Assembly (NCBI RefSeq): GCF_003056305.1
Contig: NZ_PYVX01000002.1
Span: 558,001-622,000 of the forward strand
Source of the DNA: Halomonas denitrificans
GTDB taxonomy: Bacteria; Pseudomonadota; Gammaproteobacteria; Pseudomonadales; Halomonadaceae
DNA length: 64,000 nt
Reading direction: 5' to 3'
The notes under the pieces are model-generated. The model did not search any database. It was not told where the DNA came from and saw nothing but the letters and a program-made list of their open reading frames with translations. Numbering within the stretch: position 1 is the stretch's first letter; each line of letters starts with the position of its first letter. The translations under genes and the position numbers were made by a program. Shown piece by piece: positions 16,760 through 27,801 of the stretch.

Positions 16760-17752
16760 TCAGTGCGGCCGGTTGGCGATGACCACCGCGCGGCGCGGGG
16801 CCGGGTGGCCCTCCCGGGTGCGGGTCGGGTCCTCGGGGTCCAGGAAGTCGGCCAGCGACTGGAAGGTCATCCAGTCGGTGGCGCGCTGCTCGTCCGTGGT
16901 GGTCACCGCCTCGTCCACCACCCGCACGTTCTGAAAGCCGCAGCGTTCGAGCCACTGGCAGAGCGCGGCGGAGGAGGGCAGGAAGTAGACGTTGGGCATG
17001 GCGGCGTAGCGCTCGCCCGGCAGCAGCACCGTGGTGGCATCGCCCTCGACCACCAGGGTCTCCAGCACCAGCTCGCCGCCCGGGCGCAGGGCCTCCTTGA
17101 GCTGCACAAGGTGCTCCAGCGGCGAGGGGCGGTGGTAGAGCACGCCCATGGAGAACACCGTATCGAAGAAGGCGAGCCGCTCGGGCACCTCCTCGATGCC
17201 CACCGGCAGGAAGTGGGTGCGGTGGCCGTCGGCATCGCCGACGAAGTGGCGCACCGCACGGAACTGCCAGAAGAAGCGCGGTGAGGGGTCGATCACCAGC
17301 ACGAAGGCGGCCCCGGCCCCGGCCATGCGCCAGGCGTGATAGCCGTTGCCGCCGCCCACGTCGAGCACCCGGCGGCCGGCGAGCGGCGCCAGGTGCGGGG
17401 CGACCCGCTGCCACTTCCAGTCCGAGCGCCACTCGGTGTCGATCTGCACCCCGCCGAGGTCATAGGGGCCCTTGCGCCAGGGCATGAGCTTTCTCAGCAG
17501 GTTCTCGGCCTGGCGGCGCTGGCTGTCGTCCAGTGCCGCCTCGACGCTCACGGTGTCATGGGCGAGGTCAACGCGGCGAGTCGCGGGCAGCGCGGGGAGC
17601 TTGGCCACGGCCTTCTCCCAGGCCGGCAGGTCGCCGTAGCGCTGGCGGTCCAGCCCCCGGGCCAGCTGTTCGGGCAGGCGGGCCAGCCAGGCGTCGAGTC
17701 CCTGGTCGAGGAAGGCGCGGTAGAGGTCGCGGTGTTCCGGCGCGATCGGCAT
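16760..17752 (-). CDS. cmoB: tRNA U34 carboxymethyltransferase CmoB
   Basis: A 330-residue protein; E. coli CmoB has 323. The SAM-fold core has LDVGGGNGYHAWRM (~130) and later the conserved MGVLYHRPSPLEHL and PGERYAAMPNVYFLPS. CmoB transfers the carboxymethyl group of carboxy-SAM to ho5U34 in tRNA to give cmo5U34. It follows cmoA with a one-base gap, so the two are co-translated. With CmoM at 5.95 kb the whole carboxymethoxyuridine branch is encoded in this window. Confidence 0.96.
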   Translation of the reverse strand: MPIAPEHRDLYRAFLDQGLDAWLARLPEQLARGLDRQRYGDLPAWEKAVAKLPALPATRRVDLAHDTVSVEAALDDSQRRQAENLLRKLMPWRKGPYDLGGVQIDTEWRSDWKWQRVAPHLAPLAGRRVLDVGGGNGYHAWRMAGAGAAFVLVIDPSPRFFWQFRAVRHFVGDADGHRTHFLPVGIEEVPERLAFFDTVFSMGVLYHRPSPLEHLVQLKEALRPGGELVLETLVVEGDATTVLLPGERYAAMPNVYFLPSSAALCQWLERCGFQNVRVVDEAVTTTDEQRATDWMTFQSLADFLDPEDPTRTREGHPAPRRAVVIANRPH

Positions 17753-17753
17753 G

Positions 17754-18497
17754 TCAGGCGTCCTTGAAGGCGATCAGCGAGGCGAAGTTGAGGAACTGGA
17801 ACCAGGTCTGGCTGCGCGGGAAGCCGGCCCGGGCCAGGCGGGCGTGGTGCTGTTCCAGGGTGTCCGGCACCAGCACGTTCTCCAGCGCCGTGCGCTTCTG
17901 GCTGATCTCCATCTCGCTGTAGCCGTTGGCGCGCTTGAAGTCGTGGTAGCGCTCCACCAGCCAGGCGTTCTCCTGCTCGTCGGCGGCCTGGATCTTCTCC
18001 GAGAGCACCAGCACGCCGCCGGGCTCCAGCGCCTCATAGAGCCGGGCGATCACCGCGTCGCGATCCTCCGGGGCGAGGAACTGCAGGGTGAAGTTGAGCA
18101 CGATCATGCCGGCCGGGGCGTACTCCAGCCGGCGGATATCGCCCTCGAGCACCTCCATGACGTGGTCGGGGCACTCCGCGGCCAGCGTTTCCCGGGCACG
18201 GGCGACCATGGCCGGGGAGAGATCCACCCCGGTGTAGCGGAAGGCCTCCGGCGGCAGGCTGCCGGCCAGCGCCAGGCCGGCGGCGCCCAGCGAGCAGCCG
18301 AGGTCGTAGACCTGGGCGCCGTGGCGCAGGTGGCGGCCGGCGATCAGGCCCAGCATGCCGAGGATCTGACCGTAGCCCGGCACCGAGCGGCGAATCATGT
18401 CGGGAAAGCAGGCGACGACCTTCTCGTCGAACGAAAAGCGCGCCACCCGGTCCAGGGGTGTCGAAAAGATCGCGTCACGGTAAGATGCGTCACTCAT
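17754..18497 (-). CDS. cmoA: Carboxy-S-adenosyl-L-methionine synthase CmoA
   Basis: A 247-residue enzyme that converts SAM and prephenate to carboxy-SAM. Motifs: [15 protein letters not shown] (~65), NFTLQFL and the C-terminal [13 protein letters not shown]. The E. coli protein has the same length (247). ATG 18497 begins [15 protein letters not shown], which matches the family N-terminus; the longer upstream frame does not. The gene is divergent from pgi. Confidence 0.96.
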   Translation of the reverse strand: MSDASYRDAIFSTPLDRVARFSFDEKVVACFPDMIRRSVPGYGQILGMLGLIAGRHLRHGAQVYDLGCSLGAAGLALAGSLPPEAFRYTGVDLSPAMVARARETLAAECPDHVMEVLEGDIRRLEYAPAGMIVLNFTLQFLAPEDRDAVIARLYEALEPGGVLVLSEKIQAADEQENAWLVERYHDFKRANGYSEMEISQKRTALENVLVPDTLEQHHARLARAGFPRSQTWFQFLNFASLIAFKDA

Positions 18498-18583
18498 GGA
18501 ACAGGCCGGATATCGTGGGGAAAGGGGCATTATTCTACGCCTCGCCCGCATCGGCTGCACGACAGGAAGCTCAGGAGACGCCC

Positions 18584-20266
18584 ATGATAGAGCCTACCAT
18601 CGACCAGGGGGCCGCCTGGCGGGCCCTGGCCGAACACGCCGAGGGGATGCGCAGCACGCATCTGAGCGAGCTCTTCGCCGGTGAGTCGGGGCGCCACGGC
18701 GCCTTCACCCGCCAGGCCGCGGGGCTGACCCTGGATCTGTCCAAGCAGCGCTGGGACGCCGAGACCCTGAGCAAGCTGCTCGATCTCGCCCGGGAGGCCG
18801 AGGTCCCCGAGGCGATCCGCGCGCTGCTCGAAGGCGAGCGGGTCAACCGCAGCGAGGATCGTCCCGCCCTGCACACCGCCCTGCGGCTGCCGGCCGAGGC
18901 GAGCCTGGTGGTGGAGGGCGAGGACCTGGTGCCCTCGGTGCACGCCACCCTGGAGCGCATGGCGACCATGGTCGAGCGCTTCCACGCCGGACAGTGGCGG
19001 GGCGCCACCGGCAAGGCGATCCGCGACGTGGTCAATCTCGGCGTCGGCGGTTCCGACCTGGGGCCGCTGATGGTGACCCATGCCCTGGCCGACTATCGGC
19101 CCCAGGGCGTGCACGCCGTCGACGTGCACTTCGCCTCCACCATGGACGGCTCCCAGCTGGCCGACTACCTGGCCCGGCTCAACCCCGAGACCACGCTCTT
19201 CGTGCTCTCGTCGAAGTCCTTCACCACCATCGACACCCTCTCCAACGCACGCACCGCCCGCGACTGGCTGATGGCGCGCCTGCTGGGCGAGGAAGGCGAG
19301 GAGGGGGTCGACGCCGAGCTCGTCCTGCAGCAGCACTTCATCGGCATCTCGGCGAGCCCCGAGAAGATGAGCGAGTGGGGCATCGCCGAGGCCCACCAGC
19401 TCGAGTTCTGGGAGTGGGTCGGGGGCCGCTACTCGCTGTGGGGCGGCATCGGCCTGCCCATCGCCCTGGCCGTGGGCATGACGCACTTCCGCGAGCTGCT
19501 CGCCGGGGCCCACGCCCTGGATACCCACTTCCGCGAGGCGCCCCTCGAGGACAACCTGCCGGTGCTGCTGGCCCTGGCGGGCATCTGGAACGTCAACTTC
19601 CTCGACGTCCGGGCCCACTCGATCCTGCCCTATGACGGCCGGCTGGAGTACTTCGCCGCCTATCTCGAGCAGCTGGAGATGGAGTCCAACGGCAAGTCGG
19701 TGACCCACGACGGCCGGGCCGTCGGCTACTCCACCTGCCCGGTGCTGTGGGGCCAGCTCGGCCCCAATGCCCAGCACGCCTTCTACCAGCTGCTCCACCA
19801 GGGCACCCAGGCCGTGGAGTGCGACTTCATCGCGCCGCTGGTGCGCTACGAGGACGTCGAGGATCCGGCCACCCGCGACCACCTGATGGGCCAGCATCGC
19901 CTGACGCTCGCCAACTGCTTCGCCCAGTCCCGGGCGCTGATGCTCGGCGACCAGGCCATCGAGGAGGAGGGCCCGCGCCCGGTGCACAAGCGCTATCGCG
20001 GCAACCAGCCCTCCAGCACCCTGCTGCTCGAGCGGCTGACCCCGGCGACCCTGGGGGCGCTGGTCGCCCTCTACGAGCACAAGGTGTTCGTCCAGGCGAC
20101 CATCTGGGACATCAATCCCTTCGACCAGTGGGGCGTGGAGCTCGGCAAGCAGATCGCCGGCGAGACCCAGCGCATCCTCGAGCATCACGCCGACCTCGCG
20201 AGCATGGACGATTCCACCCGAGGCCTGATCGAGGCCGCCTGGGCAGCGGAACGCGGTTCGCGATGA
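18584..20266 (+). CDS. pgi: Glucose-6-phosphate isomerase
   Basis: A 560-residue cytoplasmic enzyme of glycolysis/gluconeogenesis interconverting glucose-6-P and fructose-6-P. Visible motifs: [42 protein letters not shown], the catalytic ESNGKSV, and near the end the conserved Lys in ELGKQIAGE. Start ATG 18584 follows AGGAG. Glucose-6-P feeds UDP-glucose synthesis, so it supplies the precursor of the polysaccharide operon at 52-62 kb, although there is no direct regulatory link. Confidence 0.97.
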   Translation: MIEPTIDQGAAWRALAEHAEGMRSTHLSELFAGESGRHGAFTRQAAGLTLDLSKQRWDAETLSKLLDLAREAEVPEAIRALLEGERVNRSEDRPALHTALRLPAEASLVVEGEDLVPSVHATLERMATMVERFHAGQWRGATGKAIRDVVNLGVGGSDLGPLMVTHALADYRPQGVHAVDVHFASTMDGSQLADYLARLNPETTLFVLSSKSFTTIDTLSNARTARDWLMARLLGEEGEEGVDAELVLQQHFIGISASPEKMSEWGIAEAHQLEFWEWVGGRYSLWGGIGLPIALAVGMTHFRELLAGAHALDTHFREAPLEDNLPVLLALAGIWNVNFLDVRAHSILPYDGRLEYFAAYLEQLEMESNGKSVTHDGRAVGYSTCPVLWGQLGPNAQHAFYQLLHQGTQAVECDFIAPLVRYEDVEDPATRDHLMGQHRLTLANCFAQSRALMLGDQAIEEEGPRPVHKRYRGNQPSSTLLLERLTPATLGALVALYEHKVFVQATIWDINPFDQWGVELGKQIAGETQRILEHHADLASMDDSTRGLIEAAWAAERGSR

Positions 20267-20294
20267 CACTGGCTGCATGTACAGGGGTTGCGGT

Positions 20295-20969
20295 ATGCTG
20301 AGCGCCGCGCCGAGAGGGCCGGTGGCCAGCGGGGTGCTCTACCTGCACGGGTTCAACAGCGGCAGCGGCTCGCCCAAGGCGCGCCTGATGCGCGAGGCCT
20401 GCGCGCGGCTCGGGCTGCCCTGCGCCACGCCGCAGCTGCCGCATCGGCCGCGGGCCGCCCTGGCCCTGGCCGAGGCGCACCTCGCCGAGCTGGGCCCCGC
20501 CCCGCTGGTGGTGGGCAGCTCCATGGGCGGCTTTCTGGCCACGCTGATCGCCGAACGCCATGACCTGCCGGCGGGGCTGATCAACCCGGCGGTGGCGCCG
20601 GCGACGCTGGTGGCCGGCTGGGTCGGCCAGCGCTTCGAGAACGCCTACACCGGTGAGCGCTTCGCCATCGTGCCCGAGCATCTCGAGGAGCTCGAGGCCC
20701 TGACGCCCGCGCGGGTCATGGCCGGGCGCTATCTGCTGCTGCTGGGCACGGCCGACGAGACCCTGGATCCCCGGCGGGCCTTCGCCCTCTACCGGGGTGC
20801 GCGCGCCATCCTCCACCCGCGGGGGGATCACGGCTTCGCGGCCCTGGCGTACTACCTGCCGGCGCTCCTGGCCCACGGTGGCCACGCCCTGGCACCGGCG
20901 TGGCAGGGCGGCGTGCCCGCGGGCGCCGGGCTCTCGGGCGACACGAACGATCGTAACCACTTTGGGTGA
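20295..20969 (+). CDS. yqiA: YqiA-like esterase (alpha/beta hydrolase)
   Basis: A 224-residue alpha/beta hydrolase with the family opening LYLHGFNSGSGSPKA. It has nucleophile elbow GSSMGG (~80), acid region GTADETLD and catalytic His in HGF. E. coli YqiA is a small esterase of 193 residues; here ~25 extra residues form a Gly/Ala-rich C-terminus. It lies 3 bp before parE, as in E. coli. ATG 20295 has an AGGGG site; an earlier ATG at 20277 does not. The physiological substrate is unknown. Confidence 0.88.
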   Translation: MLSAAPRGPVASGVLYLHGFNSGSGSPKARLMREACARLGLPCATPQLPHRPRAALALAEAHLAELGPAPLVVGSSMGGFLATLIAERHDLPAGLINPAVAPATLVAGWVGQRFENAYTGERFAIVPEHLEELEALTPARVMAGRYLLLLGTADETLDPRRAFALYRGARAILHPRGDHGFAALAYYLPALLAHGGHALAPAWQGGVPAGAGLSGDTNDRNHFG

Positions 20970-22853
<1,884 letters not shown>

Positions 22854-22917
22854 CACGACCTTGGCGCGAGCGTTAGCCGTCACCGGCAAGCGGGAAGAAA
22901 CGGCGAGGTGAGCGGCA

Positions 22918-23012
22918 CCGGGGACAGCCCGTAGCGGAGGTCCGATGCCAGGGATGGCATCGGTAGCGCCCAGGGAAGGGTTCACAGCGCCTCCGCGCAG
23001 GGCTGTCACCGG
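22918..23012 (+). repeat. Structured intergenic repeat, copy A (parE-parC)
   Basis: Core 22936-22994 (59 bp) is bounded by GGAGG and CCTCC. It holds an 8-bp hairpin CCGATGCC/GGCATCGG (22942-22949, 22956-22963), then the conserved segment GGTAGCGCCCAGGGAAGGGT. Outer arms CCGGGGACAGCCC (22918-22930) and GGGCTGTCACCGG (23000-23012) pair apart from one bulge or mismatch. Copies B (32567) and C (44144) share the core. The rest of the 250-bp parE-parC spacer shows only an AAGG ribosome site before parC. Confidence 0.88.
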
Positions 23013-23103
23013 AGTGGCCGCGATTCAAAGCCGCGGACTCCGATAAGTTTTCAGTGGGGCGATCCCCAAACGATTCCACGATCGTGAATAAGGTCAAATT
23101 GCT

Positions 23104-25356
23104 ATGACCATGGATATCCAGGTGGCGGAGGGCGACGTCGAGCGCCTCTCGCTGCGCGAATACACCGAGAAGGCGTATCTCGACTACTCGATGTACGTCA
23201 TCCTCGACCGGGCCCTGCCCCATATCGGCGACGGCATGAAGCCGGTGCAGCGGCGCATCGTCTACGCCATGCGCGAGCTGGCGCTCGGTGCCAATGCCAA
23301 GTACAAGAAGTCGGCGCGCACCGTCGGCGACGTGCTGGGCAAGTTCCACCCCCACGGCGACAGCGCCTGCTACGAGGCGATGGTGCTGATGGCCCAGCCG
23401 TTCAGCTACCGCTATCCGCTGGTCGACGGCCAGGGCAACTGGGGCAGTCCCGACGATCCCAAGTCCTTCGCCGCCATGCGCTACACCGAGGCGCGGCTGT
23501 CGAAGTTCGCCGAGGTGCTGCTCGCCGAGCTCGGCCAGGGCACCGTCGACTGGACCCCCAATTTCGACGGCACCATGAACGAGCCGGTGGTGCTGCCGGC
23601 GCGGCTGCCCCACGTGCTGCTCAACGGCGGCACTGGCATCGCCGTGGGCATGGCCACCGACATCCCGCCCCACAACGTGGGCGAGGTGGTCGAGGCCACC
23701 TGCCACCTGCTGCGCCACCCCGAGGCGACCACCGTCGACCTGCTCGAGCACCTGCCGGCCCCGGACTTCCCCACCGAGGCGGAGATCATCACCTCCCGGG
23801 CCGACCTGCGGAAGCTCTACGAGAGCGGGCGCGGCTCGGTGAAGCTGCGCGGGCGCTACGTGCGCGAGGAGGGCAACGTGGTGGTCACCGCGCTGCCCTA
23901 CCAGGTCAGCGGCGCCAAGGTGCTCGAGCAGATCGCCGCCCAGATGCAGGCCAAGAAGCTGCCCATGGTCGCCGACCTGCGCGACGAGTCGACCCACGAG
24001 GAGCCGACCCGACTGGTGATCGAGCCGCGCTCCAACCGCGTCGACATCGAGGCGCTGATGGCGCACCTGTTCGCCACCACTGACCTCGAGAAGAACATCC
24101 GCGTCAATATGAACGTGATCGGCCTCGACGGACGGCCGCGGGTCATGCCGCTGCCCGACCTGCTCGGCGAGTGGCTGCGCTTCCGCCGCGCCACGGTGCG
24201 CCGGCGCCTCGAGCACCGCCTGGGCAAGGTCGAGGACCGCCTGCACATCCTCGAGGGCCTGCTGGCCGCCTACCTCAACCTCGACGAGGTGATCCGCATC
24301 ATCCGCGAGGAGGACGAGCCCAAGGCCGCGCTGATCGAGGCCTTCGGCCTCAGCGATCGTCAGGCCGAGGCGATCCTCGAGCTGCGCCTGCGCCACCTCG
24401 CCAAGCTCGAGGAGATGAAGATCCGCGGCGAGCAGGACGACCTCGAGGCCGAGCGCAAGCACCTGCAGGAGCTGCTCGGCAACGAGGCCAAGCTCACCGA
24501 CCTGATCGAGACCGAGCTGCGCGAGGCCGGCGAGGCGCACGGCGACGCGCGTCGCTCGCCGCTGGTCGAGCGCCAGGAGGCCAAGGCGCTCTCCGAGGTC
24601 GAGCTGGTCGGCGCCGATCCGGTCACCGTGGTGCTCTCCGAGAAGGGCTGGATCCGCAGCGCCAAGGGCCACGAGATCGATCCCGCCGGGCTCTCCTACA
24701 AGGCCGGCGACCGCTTCCACCTCGCCGCCCGGGGCAAGACCAATCAGCCGCTGGTGCTGCTCGACGACACCGGCCGCGCCTACACCCTGTCGGCCCACAA
24801 CCTCCCCAGCGCCCGCGGCCAGGGCGAGCCGGTCACCGGCCGGGTCAACGTGGTGGCCGGGGCGCACATGGCGGGCCTGATGCTGGCGCCGCCCGAGACC
24901 CGCTACCTGCTCGCCTCGGACGGCGGCTACGGCTTCGTCGCCCGCCTGGAGGAACTCACCGGCAAGAACAAGTCCGGCAAGGCGATCCTCTCCGTGCCCA
25001 AGGGTTGCAACGTGCTGCCGCCGGTGGAGGTGCCGGCCGCGGAGGGCGCCAGCGTGGCGGCGATCTCCAACGAGGGACGGCTGCTGGTCTTCCCCCTCGA
25101 GGCGCTGCCCGAGATGGCCAAGGGCAAGGGCAACAAGATGATCGACATCCCCGGCGCCCGGGCCGCCCGTCGCGAGGAGTTCCTGCGCGACCTGGTGGTG
25201 CTGCCGGCCGGCGCCGCCCTGGTGGTGCACGCCGGCAAGCGCAAGCTGACCCTCAAGGCGGCCGACCTGGACTATTATCGCGGTGAACGCGGCCGGCGGG
25301 GCAGCAAGCTGCCGCGTGGCCTGCAGAAGGTCGACCGCCTCTACGTGGAAGAGTGA
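23104..25356 (+). CDS. parC: DNA topoisomerase IV subunit A
   Basis: A 750-residue type IIA topoisomerase breakage-reunion subunit. The active-site Tyr is Y127 in [13 protein letters not shown]. The quinolone-resistance region reads [10 protein letters not shown] with Ser87 and Glu91, the wild-type susceptible residues. Later come the GyrA-box-less beta-pinwheel C-terminal domain ([15 protein letters not shown]) and the conserved KVDRLYVEE ending. It partners ParE upstream; a repeat element in the spacer may affect their relative expression. serB starts one base after the stop. Confidence 0.97.
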   Translation: MTMDIQVAEGDVERLSLREYTEKAYLDYSMYVILDRALPHIGDGMKPVQRRIVYAMRELALGANAKYKKSARTVGDVLGKFHPHGDSACYEAMVLMAQPFSYRYPLVDGQGNWGSPDDPKSFAAMRYTEARLSKFAEVLLAELGQGTVDWTPNFDGTMNEPVVLPARLPHVLLNGGTGIAVGMATDIPPHNVGEVVEATCHLLRHPEATTVDLLEHLPAPDFPTEAEIITSRADLRKLYESGRGSVKLRGRYVREEGNVVVTALPYQVSGAKVLEQIAAQMQAKKLPMVADLRDESTHEEPTRLVIEPRSNRVDIEALMAHLFATTDLEKNIRVNMNVIGLDGRPRVMPLPDLLGEWLRFRRATVRRRLEHRLGKVEDRLHILEGLLAAYLNLDEVIRIIREEDEPKAALIEAFGLSDRQAEAILELRLRHLAKLEEMKIRGEQDDLEAERKHLQELLGNEAKLTDLIETELREAGEAHGDARRSPLVERQEAKALSEVELVGADPVTVVLSEKGWIRSAKGHEIDPAGLSYKAGDRFHLAARGKTNQPLVLLDDTGRAYTLSAHNLPSARGQGEPVTGRVNVVAGAHMAGLMLAPPETRYLLASDGGYGFVARLEELTGKNKSGKAILSVPKGCNVLPPVEVPAAEGASVAAISNEGRLLVFPLEALPEMAKGKGNKMIDIPGARAARREEFLRDLVVLPAGAALVVHAGKRKLTLKAADLDYYRGERGRRGSKLPRGLQKVDRLYVEE

Positions 25357-25357
25357 C

Positions 25358-26587
25358 ATGACGAGACGACTGCTGATCCGTGCCACCGGCCCGGCACGCC
25401 CCGGCCAGCTGGCCGGTCTGGGCAAGGCGCTGGCGACCAGCGGCGCGCGCCTGCTGGATATCAACCAGAGCGTGACCTTCGGCATGCTCTCCCTGGAGGC
25501 CCTGGTGGGCCTCGCCCACGAGAGTGACCTGGAGGCGGCGCTCGCCGCGGCGGGCGATGCCCTGGGCCTCGAGGTCCAGGCGTTCCAGGTCAGCGCCGAG
25601 GAGTACCAGCGCTGGAGCTGTCAGGCCAGCCAGCCACGGCTGATCCTGACCCTGCTGGCGCCGCACCTGCCCGCCGGGATCCTCGCCGAGGTCGGCGCGC
25701 TGACCGCCGAGCATGGCCTGACCGTGGAGCTGATCCACCGCCTCTCTGGGCGCGAGCCGCTGGACGGCGGCGTGCCGGGCGATCACGACGCCATCCAGGG
25801 CGCCTGCGTGGAGTGCTGGCTGCGCGGCGAGGAGGTCGACCTCGACGCCCTGCGCGAGAAGGCCCTGGCGCTGGGCGCCATGCACGGGGTGGACATCGCC
25901 CTGCAGGAGGACTCGATCTGGCGTCGCCATCGCCGGCTGGTCTGCTTCGACATGGACTCGACCCTGATCCAGACCGAGGTGATCGACGAGCTGGCGCGGC
26001 GCCACGGCGTGGGCGACGAGGTGGCGGCGGTCACCGAGCGGGCGATGCGCGGCGAGCTGGACTTCCAGCAGAGCTTCCGCGAGCGCATGGCGAAGCTCAA
26101 GGGCCTCGACGAGGCGGTGCTCGCCGAGATCGCCCGGGAACTGCCGCTGATGGACGGCGTCGAGCGGCTGATGCGCCAGCTCAAGCGCCTGGGCTATCGC
26201 ACGGCAATCCTCTCCGGCGGCTTCACCTACTTCGCCCGCCACCTGCAGGAGACCCTCGGCTTCGACGAGGTGCACGCCAATGAGCTGTTGATCGAGAATG
26301 GCAAGGTCACCGGCGAGGTGCGCGAGCCGATCCTCGACGCCGACCGCAAGGCCGAGCTGCTGCGCCAGATCGCCGAGCGCGAGGGGCTTTCCATGGAGCA
26401 GACCATCGCCGTGGGCGACGGCGCCAACGACCTGAAGATGCTCGCCGCCGCCGGGCTCGGCATCGCCTTCCGCGCCAAACCGCTGGTGCGCCAGCAGGCC
26501 AGCCACTCGATCTCTACCCTGGGGCTCGATGCGGTGCTCTACCTGATCGGCTATCGCCAGGGCGACCTGGAGGAGCCGTCGCGGTGA
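25358..26587 (+). CDS. serB: Phosphoserine phosphatase SerB
   Basis: A 409-residue protein with two N-terminal ACT-like domains (~1-175) and a C-terminal HAD phosphatase: motif I DMDSTLIQTEVIDEL (~200), motif II SGGFTYFA, motif IV GDGANDLKML. It dephosphorylates O-phosphoserine in the last step of serine synthesis. The serB next to parC arrangement resembles Pseudomonas. There is one base between the parC stop and its ATG, and its stop overlaps the channel gene's GTG by four bases, so parC-serB-channel may be one transcript. Confidence 0.95.
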   Translation: MTRRLLIRATGPARPGQLAGLGKALATSGARLLDINQSVTFGMLSLEALVGLAHESDLEAALAAAGDALGLEVQAFQVSAEEYQRWSCQASQPRLILTLLAPHLPAGILAEVGALTAEHGLTVELIHRLSGREPLDGGVPGDHDAIQGACVECWLRGEEVDLDALREKALALGAMHGVDIALQEDSIWRRHRRLVCFDMDSTLIQTEVIDELARRHGVGDEVAAVTERAMRGELDFQQSFRERMAKLKGLDEAVLAEIARELPLMDGVERLMRQLKRLGYRTAILSGGFTYFARHLQETLGFDEVHANELLIENGKVTGEVREPILDADRKAELLRQIAEREGLSMEQTIAVGDGANDLKMLAAAGLGIAFRAKPLVRQQASHSISTLGLDAVLYLIGYRQGDLEEPSR

Positions 26588-27441
26588 GCACCACCTTCGA
26601 GACCTGGCGGGGCCACTTCGAGCGGCTGCGCGCCCACAAGGCCTTCGAGCTGACGGTCATCACCATCATCATCCTCTCGGCGCTGTTGATCGGGGCCAAG
26701 ACCTACGAGGAGACCGGGCGTTTCCAGCAGTGGCTGCTGGCGATGGACGTGGCGGTGACGGTGTTCTTCCTGGTGGAGATCCTGATCCGCATGGGCGCGG
26801 AGAAGCGCCTGCGCGACTTCTTTCGCCAGGGCTGGAACGTCTTCGACTTCCTGATCGTGACCGCCAGCCTGATCCCCCTGGACGACTCGGAGATGGTGCT
26901 GCTGGCACGGCTGCTGCGCATCTTCCGGGTGCTGCGTCTGGTGTCGATGATCCCCGAGCTGCGCTTGCTGATGGCGGCGCTGGTCAAGTCGATCCCGCGG
27001 ATGGGCTACGTGGCGCTGCTGATGTTCATCATCTTCTACATCTACGCGGCGCTCGGCAGCTTCCTGTTCGCCGAGGTCGACGAAGTCCTGTGGGGCAACA
27101 TCTCGATCTCCATGCTGACGCTGTTCCGGATCGCCACCTTCGAGGACTGGACGGACGTGATGTATGCCACCCAGGAGCTGCATGCCTGGAGCTGGATCTA
27201 CTACCTGACCTTCATCTTCCTGACCGCCTTCATCTTCCTCAACATGATGATCGGCATCGTGCTCGACGTGATGCAGAAGGAGAGCGTGCAGATGGAGATC
27301 GAGAGCGGGAAGGGCGAGGCCGCGGAGCTGCACGGCCTGCGCCACGACGTGCGCGCGCTGCGCGACCAGCTCGATCGCATGGAGGCGGCCTTGGGGGCGC
27401 GGGGAGAGCGGCGCGGAGTTGACAGGCACGGCGAAGACTGA
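26584..27441 (+). CDS. Voltage-gated cation channel, NaChBac/BacNav type
   Basis: A 285-residue six-helix channel subunit. S1-S3 are at ~22-95. S4 has four arginines at three-residue spacing (R109, R112, R115, R118 in ARLLRIFRVLRL). S5 is at ~140-163, and the pore loop with filter TFEDWTD (185-191) precedes S6 (~203-230). A C-terminal coiled coil (~235-270) should drive tetramerisation. BacNav channels conduct Na+; the filter here has extra acidic residues (E187, D188, D191) compared with the LESWAS-type filter, which could favour divalent ions (inference). It starts at GTG 26584, overlapping the serB stop, with a GGAGG site. The gene has no metabolic link to serB or leuA. Confidence 0.88.
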   Translation: MSTTFETWRGHFERLRAHKAFELTVITIIILSALLIGAKTYEETGRFQQWLLAMDVAVTVFFLVEILIRMGAEKRLRDFFRQGWNVFDFLIVTASLIPLDDSEMVLLARLLRIFRVLRLVSMIPELRLLMAALVKSIPRMGYVALLMFIIFYIYAALGSFLFAEVDEVLWGNISISMLTLFRIATFEDWTDVMYATQELHAWSWIYYLTFIFLTAFIFLNMMIGIVLDVMQKESVQMEIESGKGEAAELHGLRHDVRALRDQLDRMEAALGARGERRGVDRHGED

Positions 27442-27447
27442 TCTTCT
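27419..27447 (+). promoter_or_regulatory. Putative promoter of the leuL-leuA transcript
   Basis: A perfect -35 box TTGACA (27419-27424) is followed after 17 bp by TCTTCT (27442-27447), a poor -10 (3 of 6). It overlaps the end of the channel gene. The predicted start of transcription, ~27453-27455, falls at the first ATG of the leader peptide, which would make that start leaderless. Confidence 0.5.
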
Positions 27448-27454
27448 AGGGGTC

Positions 27455-27514
27455 ATGAACATGACATCGCGCCACCTCGTTCTCGACCTACGACTACCCC
27501 TAGCCCGCCGCTGA
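27455..27514 (+). CDS. leuL: leu operon leader peptide
   Basis: A 19-residue frame [19 protein letters not shown] ends 287 bp before leuA. Five of its residues between 8 and 16 are Leu. Three of these use CTA (27488, 27494, 27500), a codon that is very rare in this GC-rich genome, and E. coli leuL likewise uses a run of CTA. Ribosomes slowing here when charged tRNA-Leu is short would change folding of the downstream leader. The second ATG at 27461 sits 8 bp after AGGGG and may be the real start. CTAGGGGT (27446-27453) is complementary to ACCCCTAG (27496-27503), so the ribosome site can pair with the last CTA codon region. Too short for ordinary gene finders. Confidence 0.7.
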   Translation: MNMTSRHLVLDLRLPLARR

Positions 27515-27698
27515 GCGCGACGGGCGGTGCAGTCCGCATCGCCGTCGCCTCGCCCGCCGCTAGCGAGCACGTCCCGGTCGAAACGAGGTTGCAGCATGTC
27601 CACCATCCGCAGTACCCGCACCATGAACATTGCCGTTGTTGCCATCGCCCACGGGTGCCGCCAGGCATCTCGTCCGTGCGCGACAATGTCTGCCTTCA

Positions 27699-27733
27699 CG
27701 ACGCCCCGTCCGCCCCTGGCCGACGGGGCGTCG
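27699..27733 (+). terminator. Attenuator-like hairpin upstream of leuA
   Basis: A perfect 12-bp stem (27699-27710 with 27722-27733) and 11-nt loop is followed by CTGTTT and, further on, GTTTTTG. It lies between leuL and leuA, as an attenuator would. It is 185 nt past the leader stop, further than usual. The stretch between contains mutually exclusive GC pairings (GACGGGCGG near 27519 with GCATCGCC or with CGCCCGCC). Confidence 0.55.
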
Positions 27734-27801
27734 CTGTTTCCGCCCGATCGTTTTTGACGACTCGTTACCGAACACCGCCGCTCACCTGGGAGAACGCCAC
27801 C

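Noticed and set aside
27597..27757. A second small frame ([18 protein letters not shown]...) with a GAGG site between leuL and leuA, Ile/Val-rich like an ilv leader
   Set aside because: It runs through the 12-bp attenuator hairpin and uses common codons. The leuL frame with rare CTA codons explains the region better.
27589..27801. His-rich frame upstream of and in frame with leuA, resembling a his leader
   Set aside because: There is no stop before leuA, no fitting start codon beyond TTG, and no link to histidine genes.
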